NCBI GenBank assembly: GCA_041394725.1
Contig: JAWKHR010000034.1
Location: 6,147-70,146 of the forward strand
DNA from: JAWKHR01 sp041394725
GTDB taxonomy: Bacteria > Acidobacteriota > Vicinamibacteria > Vicinamibacterales > SCN-69-37
DNA: 64,000 nucleotides
Direction: 5' to 3'
In this document: positions 53,613 to 60,651 of the stretch, one piece after another
Layout: each line of letters starts with the position of its first letter
Position numbering within the stretch: the stretch's first letter is position 1
The notes under the pieces: generated by a model
What the model was told of the DNA's origin: nothing
Database searches by the model: none
What the model saw: only the letters and a program-made list of their open reading frames with translations
Position numbers and translations under genes: made by a program

Positions 53613-54355
53613 ATGCGCGACCCCGGCGCCTTCTGGCCGCAACGGGCCGCCCGGCTGAGCGGCCTCCTCTACGCGATCATCATCGCCGCCGGCATCCTCG
53701 CCGAGCTGGTCGTCCGCGAGCGGCTCCACGTGGCCGGCGACGCCGCGGCGACCGCCGATCGGATCCTGGCGAACGAGGCGCTGTTCCGGTGGGGATTCGC
53801 GGCCGAGCTCTTCGCCGCGCTGTGCGTGATCCCGCTCATCTACCTGCTCTACGAACTGCTGAAGGACGCGAACCGGCACGTGGCCCGCACGGCCATCTTC
53901 TTCTCGCTGGTCGGCACGGCCGTGCAGGTCACCGCGCTGCTCGGCCACTTCGCGCCGCTCAGCCCGCTGAAGACGTCATGGCCGCCGGCCTGACGACTGA
54001 CCACACCCGCGCCCTCACCGACGTGGCCCTCCGCCTGCAGAGCGTCGGCTACGCGATGGGGCTCGCGTTCTTCGGCGGGACGATGCTGTGCCGCGGGGCA
54101 TTCGATCGTGCGCTCGGCGCTCCTGCTGCGGGTCATCGGGATCGCGCTGATGATCGAGGGCATCGTGGTACGGCGCGAACAGCTTCACCGATTCCCGTCG
54201 CGCCGCCGTTCGCCAGGGCCGTGTTCCAGGTCCTGATGGTGACCGGCCTGGCGGAGCTGGCCCTGTGCGTCTGGCTGCTCGTGAGGCACGACGCGCGGCG
54301 GTGGCGGGCCTTGCGGGAGACCGTCGAGCACCGCGACGCGCGCCTGCCCGGCTAG
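53613..54355 (+). pseudogene. DUF4386-like membrane protein, frameshifted
   Basis: The N-terminal 115 residues are intact: ARLSGLLYAIIIAAGILAELVV, AATADRILANEALFRWGFAAELFAALCV and YLLYELLKDANRHVARTAIFFSLVG, a good DUF4386 pattern. The frame is lost near 53975, regained as RLQSVGYAMGLAFFGGTMLC, lost again near 54110, and ends LVRHDARRWRALRETVEHRDARLPG. The end belongs to the block duplicated at 48723. Followed 27 bp later by a second gene of the same family. Confidence 0.65.
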
Positions 54356-54924
54356 GTGCGGTCATCATCCCGGGAGGCACACATGCACCGTGCGACGCCG
54401 GCCGGCCGGGAGTGGGCCTCCTTGCCGATCGTGCAGCTCGCGGGCCTGATCGTGCCGTTCGTGCTGCTGCGTCCGGTCACGGGCGCGCCGGTGGAGATCC
54501 TGCGCACGCGGCGCCGTCCGAGGGCCTCATCGGCGTGGCGCTCGGCTTCTGCTCGCGAACGGCCTGCTGACGATCGGCATCAGCCTGGCCACGTTCGACG
54601 TCTTCCGTCGCGTGAGCGCCGCGGCCGCGCGCTGGGTGCTTGTGGCCGCCGTCCTCATGGTGGCGACGCAGGCGCTCGACGACGCAGGTGCCGTCGCTCG
54701 TGGCGCTCAGCCGGCAGGCCGTGGGCGCCGAGGCACCGGACACAATCCTTGCGCTCGCGGTGACGACGGCGGCGGCGCGGCGCTGGACGCACCCGACCGC
54801 GATCCTGGCCATCGACGGTGGATCCTCGTTCTACGTGGCGCTCTTCCGCGGCACCGCTGTCCCGCGCGCGGTGCTGGCGTTCGGCACGCTGACGGCGCTG
54901 CTGCACCCGGCCGGCATCCCGGTG
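54289..54924 (+). repeat. duplicated block, copy 2
   Basis: Seven bases shorter overall than copy 1 (48723-49365). Several G or C runs are one base shorter here (for example GGGG to GGG after the start codon), which breaks the DUF4386 frame. This copy sits in the expected context, since the same gene continues normally downstream. Confidence 0.85.
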
Positions 54925-55030
54925 CGCGGCCTGCCGGGCTACGGCGCCATCGCCCGGATGGGGCCGCCGATGGCCCTCGGGCAGCTGGTGCTGGCGGCGT
55001 GGTTGATCTGGCGGGGTTCGGGGAGGGTGG
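54383..55030 (+). pseudogene. DUF4386-like membrane protein (copy 2), frameshifted
   Basis: Same protein as copy 1 at 48817 but with at least five frame changes. Beyond the duplicated block it continues VRGLPGYGAIARMGPPMALGQLVLAAWLIWRG, the usual C-terminal part of the family, so this is probably the native locus. The 3' end is approximate because the last frame is unclear. The next 140 bp show nothing recognisable. Confidence 0.6.
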
Positions 55031-55167
55031 GACCCGGCAGCCGGGTGACCACCTGCGCGACCGGCGCGGGAGCCTCCCGTCCGTCCGCACCATTTTCCGC
55101 AGGCCACGTGAAGGCACGCTGCAGAGAGCCGCTGGAGCCTGACGGCGGCCCGCTCCAGGCCGCCGTC

Positions 55168-55835
55168 TCACCGTCCTGCCGCCCGGTCGCGCCGCGCCAC
55201 GACGTCGAGCGTCACTTCCAGCGCGTCCTTCACGCGCACTGTGCCGAGCCCGGCGGTGACGGGCTCGATCCCGAAGTCCGTCTGCTTGAACCGGCACGTG
55301 CCGGTCAGGCGCAGGACGTCGCCGTCGACGGTCACCGGGCCCGTGACGTCGATCGATCGCGTCACGCCATAGCCTCAGGTCGCCGGTCACGACGGCGTTC
55401 AGCGCCATCGGTGCCGGTGGTGGACGCGTCGTCCGGCGCCGCATCGGCCGGCCTCACATCGACCGACGTCGAGTCGAACGAGATCATCGGATACCGCGCG
55501 ACATCGAGGACCTCCGGACCGAGCATCGTCCGCTGCACCTCGGGTACGTCGTCGGGCGGCTCGCCTTCGGGATCGACGCGCAGGGCACCGGCCTCGAACG
55601 CCAGATGCACGACCGATCGCCCGGGCGCGTCGCGATCGAACGCGATCGTCCCCGACAGGCGTGGCGCGTGGATCTCGTGCGTGTGCCCGACAAAGCCAAA
55701 CAGTCCGGTCTTCCCGACGAGGATCGTCACGTGGCTGGCCGCGGCGTCGATCGTCCAGGTTCCCATGGCCCGTGGCCCGGCGAAGATGGGGGCGACCAGA
55801 AGCGACGTGAACAGTGCGACGGAGCGCAGGGACAT
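55168..55835 (-). pseudogene. YceI-family protein, frameshifted
   Basis: Signal peptide (RSVALFTSLLVAPIFAGPRA) then the YceI lipocalin-like start MGTWTIDAAASHVTILVGKTGLFGFVGHTHEI, and SGTIAFDRDAPGRSVVHLAFEAGALRVD. The frame breaks near 55410, where LNAVVTGDLRLW should follow, and resumes as TRSIDVTGPVTVDGDVLRLTGTCRFKQTDFGIEP to the stop at 55168. YceI proteins bind isoprenoid lipids in the periplasm. Two indels would restore one gene of about 222 residues. Confidence 0.75.
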
Positions 55836-56005
55836 GAGGATCGAAGGTGCAAGACGCCTGCCACGGCGGACGACGGCCCGTCGCCCGCCTCGCCGCTGAC
55901 GACGACGGTGGGCGGCCGGCGGCGTCCATGGCGACGGACATCGAAGCTGCTCGGGGCGATGGCGGTGCGCGCTCGCGTGGAGGAGTGATCGTCGATCGAA
56001 GGGGC

Positions 56006-56082
56006 TGGCGCGCCCGGCAGGACTCGAACCTGCGACCCTCGGCTTAGAAGGCCGATGCTCTATCCACCTGAGCTACGGGCGC
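56006..56082 (-). tRNA. tRNA-Arg (anticodon UCU) with encoded CCA
   Basis: Full cloverleaf on the minus strand. The acceptor GCGCCCG (56076-56082) pairs with CGGGCGC (56010-56016), the discriminator is G, and CCA is encoded at 56006-56008. D-loop TAGCTCAGGTGGATAGAGCA; anticodon stem TCGGC/GCCGA with loop CTTCTAA, anticodon TCT; T-loop GGTTCGAATCC. It reads AGA, a rare codon in a genome this GC-rich. The 170 bp between YceI and the tRNA show nothing else. Confidence 0.97.
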
Positions 56083-56159
56083 GTGTGGGCATTGTACGAG
56101 GTCCTGAGGGTCCCCGGGCCCCGTTCGAACTTTCGCGCCGAATGCGGGATCATGACCCC

Positions 56160-57808
56160 ATGCACTCGAGCCTCGCCGAAGGGCGTGCGGCGTTCGCGCG
56201 GGAGGCGTGGGCGGAGGCGTACGCGCGGCTGGCGGAGGCCGACGGTGAGTCGCCGCTCGAGGCCGAGGATCTCGACCGGCTCGCCACGGCGGCGGTGCTC
56301 GTCGGACGCGAGGCCGAGGGGGCCGGCGCGCGGGCGCGCGCGTACCAGGCCTTCCTCGACCGCGGCGAGACGCGTCGCGCGGCACGAAGCGCCTTCTGGA
56401 TGGCCTTCGCGCTGTTCGAGCGGCGCGGCCAGCAGGCGCAGGCCGGCGCGTGGATGACCCGCGCCAGACGCCTGCTCGACTCGACGCCCGGCGGCGCGAC
56501 GCCGTGCGCCGAACAGGGCTTCCTGCTGTGCGCGGCCGGCCTGCAGATGATGGAGGCCGGCGATCCCCACGGCGCGCAGGCGCACTTCGAACGCGCCGCG
56601 GCGATCGGCGCCGCCTGCGGCGATGCGGACGTCACCGCGCTCGCCCGCCAGGCCATCGGTCGCGGACTGATCCGCCAGGGCCGTGCGGCGGAGGGCTTCG
56701 CGCTCCTCGACGAAGCGATGCTCGGCGTGACGACGGGCGAAGTCGGCCCCCTCATGGCCGGCGTCGTCTACTGCAGCGTCATCAGCGCCTGCCACGACGC
56801 GTTCGACTGGCCTCGCGCGCAGGAGTGGACCAGCGCGCTCGCCGGGTGGTGCGACGCGCACCCGGACATGGTGCCGTTCCGCGGCGCCTGCCTGGTGCGC
56901 CGCTCGGAGGTGCTGCAGCTCCACGGCGACTGGCCGCACGCCCTCGACGAGGCGCGGCGGGCGTGCGACTGGCTGCGACGGCAGCCCGACCGGCCGGATC
57001 TCGGCCTCGCCCTCACGCAGCTCGCCGATCTGCACCGCCTGCGCGGCGATCTCGACGAAGCGGACCGGACCTATCGGGCCGCGAGCCAGGCCGGCGCCCG
57101 CGTTCTGGCCGGCCTGCCCCTGCTGCGCCTCGCGCAGGGCGAAGCCGAGGCGGCGTGCGCCGCCGTCCGCCGGGCCCTCGAGGACACGCGCACGCCGCGC
57201 GCCCGCGCGCTGGTGCCGCTGCGCGTCGCCGTCGAGGTGCGGCTGCGGAGGGTGACGTCGCCGGCGCGCGCGAGGCGGTGCCGACGCGCTCGCCCGCTTC
57301 GCCGCCGAGGTGGACGCGCCCTACCTCCACGCGGCGGCCGCGACCGCCGCCGGCGCCGTCGCGCTCGAGACCGGAGACACGGGCGCCGCGCTCACCGCGC
57401 CCGAGACGCGCAGGCGCGCTGGGCCGACCTCGACGCGCCAGACGAGCTCGGCGCGTCCGCGCGCTCGTCGGCCGCGCCTGCCAGCGGATGGACGACCACG
57501 ACGGCGCCGCCTCGAGTTCGACGCCGCGACCGAGATCTTCGAGCGCCTGGTCGCTGCACCCGACAGACACGCGTCGCCGCGTGGGCCGCCGACGCCGCGC
57601 GCCCGCCGGACACCCGGGGCGACCTGACTGGCCGCGAACCGCCGAGGTCCTGCGTCTCGTGGCCACCGGGCGCACCAACCGGGCCATCGCCAGCCGACCT
57701 CGGCATCAGCGAGAAGACCGTCGCGCGGCACGTGAGCAACATTCGACAAGCTGACCTGTCCTCCCGACCGCCGCCACGGCCTACGCCTACGAGCACCGCC
57801 TCGTCTGA
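56160..57808 (+). pseudogene. TPR-LuxR transcriptional regulator, frameshifted in the C-terminal half
   Basis: The first 360 residues are intact and helical TPR-like (REAWAEAYARLAEADGESPLEAEDLDRLATAAVLVGREAEG, AQAHFERAAAIGAACGDADVTALARQAIGRG). From about 57250 the frame changes four or more times. The end reads TGREAEVLRLVATGRTNRAIA, DLGISEKTVARHVSNI and TAATAYAYEHRLV, a LuxR-type helix-turn-helix, stop at 57806-57808. No Shine-Dalgarno precedes the ATG. The sequence before it, GATCAT plus GACCCC, parallels the leaderless layout at 15825. Probably regulates the flavoprotein gene 102 bp downstream. Confidence 0.7.
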
Positions 57809-57910
57809 GCGTGGGTCGAATTACCCATCCCCGCGCCTCCCCGCCTGCACAGTCCGGCCGATGCCTTCGGGCCCCCGGGTTCGCGACGATGAGGGCAGAT
57901 GGAGGGCCTC

Positions 57911-59042
57911 ATGCACGACACCGGCATCACCCAGCGTATCGACACGGTCGTCATCGGCGGCGGACAGGCGGAGTTCCTGGTCGGCTACCACCTGGCGCCG
58001 CGGCGTGCCGTTCGTGATGCTCGACGCCGCCGATCGGACGGCGACGCCTGGCGGCGGCGATGGGATTCGCTGCGCCTGTTCACGCCGGCGAAGTTCTCCG
58101 GCCCGGCTTCCCGTCTCTCGCCCCACCGAACTCGTTTCCCACGAAGGACGGAGATGGCCGACTACCTCGAGGCCTACGCCCGCCGCTCGATTCGCCCGTC
58201 TGCTCCGCGACGCGCGTGGAACGGCTCGCGGCGCGGCGATCGCTTCCCTGGTCGTCACGGCCACCGAGCAGCGCGACGCGGCGCGCACGTGGTCGTCGCG
58301 ATGTCCGGCTACCAGCGGCCGAAGGTCCCGCCGTTCGCGCGTGAGCTCCGGCCGACATCGTCCAGATCCACTCGTCCGACTACTGGAGCCCGTCGGCGCT
58401 GCGCGCGGGCCGCGTGCTCGTCGTCGGCAGCAACTCGGGCGCGATCGCGAAGGAACTCGCACCGACACACGAGACGTGGATGGCCGGCCAGGACGTCGGC
58501 GAGATCCCGCACGACGTGGTTCGCCGGCTACGGCTCGCGCCCGTGCGGCTGACCCTGCGCGGCGTGTTCCACCGCGTCCCGACGGTCTCGACCCTGCTCG
58601 GGCGCCGCGTGCGCGCGAAGATGCTGCACGGCAGCGGCCTGCTCATCCGCACCAAGCGCCGGCACCTCGCCGCCTCGCGCGCGTGACGATGGCGCCGCGC
58701 GTGGCGGGCGTCACGGACGGATGGCCGCGGCTCGCGGACGGCCGCGTGCTCGACGTCGCGAACGTCGTCTGGTGCACCGGCTATCACCCGGGCTTCTCGT
58801 GGATCGACCTGCCGGTCTTCGACGCCGCCGGCGACCCGCGCCACCAGCGCGGCATCGTCCCCGGCGAGCCCGGGCTGTACTTCGTCGGCCTGCATTTTCT
58901 CTACGCGCTCTCGTCCGGGATGATCCACGGCGTGGGACGGGACGCGAGGCGGGTGGTGGAGCGCATCGTTGAGGGTCCTGAGGGTCCCAGGGCCCCAGGG
59001 TCCCAGGGTTCCAGGGTCCTCGAGGAACGGATGCGGGCGTAG
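57911..59042 (+). pseudogene. flavin-containing monooxygenase-like protein, frameshifted
   Basis: The N-terminal FAD site IDTVVIGGGQAEFLVGYHLA is followed, in shifting frames, by WDSLRLFTPAKFSGLPG, the second nucleotide site VLVVGSNSGAIAKELA, and an intact last third: VVWCTGYHPGFSWIDLPVFD and GLYFVGLHFLYALSSGMIHGVGRDARRV. This is the CzcO/FMO-like flavoprotein type. At least five frame changes and one internal stop (58684) are seen. The extreme C-terminus (EGPEGPRAPGSQGSR) is translated from a GGGTCCCA octamer array. Confidence 0.7.
58973..59020. repeat. GGGTCCCA octamer array inside a coding end
   Basis: About six octamer units (GGGTCCCA and variants) in phase, covering the last codons of the flavoprotein gene. 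It is the longest array of the family in the window. Confidence 0.75.
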
Positions 59043-59078
59043 CCGGCCCGGCGGTCCGCCGCGGGCGTCGTCCACTGC

Positions 59079-59094
59079 TGGTCCGGCGTTTGCA
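59079..59094 (+). promoter_or_regulatory. sigma-54-like -24/-12 promoter for the split-barrel protein
   Basis: TGGTCCGGCGTTTGCA has a perfect -12 block (TTGCA), the GG of the -24 block and exact ten-base spacing between GG and GC; two bases of the -24 block differ. The predicted start is near 59106 and the ATG is at 59161. Confidence 0.45.
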
Positions 59095-59160
59095 CCTTGG
59101 AGCGGTGATGTCGTGCGCGCGGCGGGTTCGTGGCTCGCGCGGGCACGGGAAGGAGGTGCC

Positions 59161-59652
59161 ATGACCACGCGGAAGCGGGTCTTCGAACTGCTCGACGCCT
59201 TCGACACCGCGATGCTGGTGACGACGGCTGACGATGGGCTGCTGGAGGCACGACCGATGGAGCTCGCGGACGTCGAGGCGGACGGGCCGATCTGGCTGCT
59301 GACGTCGCGGCACTCGCGCAAGGTCGCCGAAGTCCAGGAGAGCCCGGAGGTCCTGCTCGTCTGCCAGGACGGCACGCGTCGCGCCATCTCGGTGCGCGGC
59401 CGCGCGCGGCTCGTCAGCGACCCGGCGCGGATTCGCCGCCTCTGGAGCGAGACCGAACGTCCCTGGTATCCGGGAGGACCGGACGATCCGGATCTGGCGC
59501 TGCTCGCCATCGACCCGGTGTCGGCGGAGTTCTGGGATCGATCCGGCGCGCGGCGCGCGTCGTTCCTCTGGGACGCGGCGCGCGCGTATGCCGCCGGCGA
59601 ACGGCTCGACGACGCGCCGGACGGCGACCGGCACGGGCGGGGACGACTCTAG
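59161..59652 (+). CDS. pyridoxamine 5'-phosphate oxidase-like split-barrel (general-stress type) protein
   Basis: 163 residues, cytoplasmic. FELLDAFDTAMLVTTADDGLLEARPM at the start, IWLLTSRHSRKVAEVQESPEVLLV near 55-80, and FWDRSGARRASFLWDAARAYAAGE at the end fit the general-stress-protein-26/PPOX-like flavin split barrel. FMN or F420-type cofactors are usual; the reaction is unknown. AAGGAGGTGCC precedes the ATG. Its stop overlaps the convergent mug stop in the palindrome CTAG. Confidence 0.85.
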   Translation: MTTRKRVFELLDAFDTAMLVTTADDGLLEARPMELADVEADGPIWLLTSRHSRKVAEVQESPEVLLVCQDGTRRAISVRGRARLVSDPARIRRLWSETERPWYPGGPDDPDLALLAIDPVSAEFWDRSGARRASFLWDAARAYAAGERLDDAPDGDRHGRGRL

Positions 59653-60167
59653 AGGGACGCGCTCCGGAGCGTCCGGAACAGGCGGGCGAAGTCGGGGGCC
59701 TGGTGGTTCGCGTTGAGGCCGCTCGGATTCGGAAGGACCCAGACGATCGTCTCGCCGATCGCATCCGGCTGCCGGCCGATGGTCGCGTGCGGGCGGTCGA
59801 AGGCCGTGCGGTAGGCGCCGATCCCGACGACCGCGAGGATGGCGGGGCGGAAGCGGCGCACCTTGCGCTCGAGTCGCGCGCGGCCGGCGCGCAGTTCGTC
59901 CGTCGTGACCTCTGACGCCTTCGCCGTCGTGCGCGCCACCAGGTTGGTGATGCCGACGCCGTGATCGAGCAGCTCGCGCTCCTCGTCCGGCCGCAGCCGC
60001 CGCGGCGTGAAGCCCGCGGCGTGGAGCGCGGGCCAGAACCGGTTGCCGGGCCCGGCGAAGTGATGTCCGGTCTCGCCGGAGACCCGTCCCGGATTGATGC
60101 CGCAGAACAGCACCCGCAGGCCGGGGCCGATGACGTCGGGCACGGGGCGGGATCGCTCGGTGGGCAC
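59649..60167 (-). CDS. mug: G:T/U mismatch-specific uracil/thymine DNA glycosylase
   Basis: 172 residues from a GTG at 60167, the first start before the conserved region. Base-excision repair enzyme removing U, T or ethenocytosine opposite G. Signatures: LRVLFCGINPGRVSGETGHHFAGPGNRFWPALHAAG (GINPG catalytic Asn near residue 22, GNRFW pocket) and WVLPNPSGLNANH, the second motif, near 145. Length fits E. coli Mug (168). It is divergent from the PadR gene; the promoter region between holds the PadR palindrome. Confidence 0.92.
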   Translation of the reverse strand: MPTERSRPVPDVIGPGLRVLFCGINPGRVSGETGHHFAGPGNRFWPALHAAGFTPRRLRPDEERELLDHGVGITNLVARTTAKASEVTTDELRAGRARLERKVRRFRPAILAVVGIGAYRTAFDRPHATIGRQPDAIGETIVWVLPNPSGLNANHQAPDFARLFRTLRSASL

Positions 60168-60234
60168 GGCGTTCCGATTATCGATGCTCCGATCCCCCGA
60201 TGCGAGGCCCGGCGGCCGATTCGGCGATGGCCGA

Positions 60235-60263
60235 TTGCAATAGTCACAGTCTGTAACTATGAT
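60235..60263 (+). promoter_or_regulatory. PadR promoter with palindromic operator in the spacer
   Basis: The -35 TTGCAA (60235-60240) and -10 TATGAT (60258-60263) are exactly 17 bp apart. The spacer is nearly filled by a 21-bp palindrome (60240-60260) whose arms ATAGTCACAG and CTGTAACTAT match except at one pair. A repressor bound here would block polymerase. Transcription should start near 60270, next to a GTG at 60271. Confidence 0.7.
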
Positions 60264-60270
60264 CGGGCTC

Positions 60271-60651
60271 GTGCCCCGAGACCCCCAGGCGCTCCTCCCC
60301 CTCAAGCCGCTCGTGTTCCACCTCCTGGTCGCGCTGCTCGACGGCGAGCGGCACGGCTGGGCGCTGCTGCGGGCGGTCGAGGACCAGCCGGGGGCCGAGC
60401 GGCTCATGCCGGGCCAGCTCTACCGGCAGCTCGCCGCGATGCTCGACGAAGGGCTCATCGACGAGCGCGACACGCCCGGCGGCGGCCAGGCGACCGCGGA
60501 ACGGGTGGGGCGCACGGGCGGCGCGGCCCCGCGGCGGTTCTTCCGCCTCACGCCGTTCGGCCGCGCGGTGACCCGCGCGGAAGCGCGGCGGCTCGAGGGC
60601 CTCGTCGCCGACACGCGCGTGCGCCGGCTGCTGTCGCGGAGGCGGTCGTGA
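60271..60651 (+). CDS. PadR-family transcriptional regulator of the ADOP operon
   Basis: 126 residues from GTG 60271. An in-frame ATG at 60259 lies inside the -10 element, so the GTG, seven bases after it, is the more likely leaderless start. Winged-helix domain: LKPLVFHLLVALLDGERHGWALLRAVED, LMPGQLYRQLAAMLDEGLIDERD and RFFRLTPFGRAVTRAEARRL, all typical of PadR. It should repress its own operon. Its stop overlaps the permease GTG (GTGA). Confidence 0.88.
   Translation: MPRDPQALLPLKPLVFHLLVALLDGERHGWALLRAVEDQPGAERLMPGQLYRQLAAMLDEGLIDERDTPGGGQATAERVGRTGGAAPRRFFRLTPFGRAVTRAEARRLEGLVADTRVRRLLSRRRS

Noticed and set aside
49366..54355. Genomic island or mobile element as cause of the broken genes
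   Set aside because: No transposase, integrase or terminal inverted repeats were found, and the genes are ordinary acidobacterial families with the same base composition as their surroundings.
56006..56122. tRNA-Arg as an integration site
   Set aside because: No integrase gene and no second copy of the tRNA 3' end were seen in the window.
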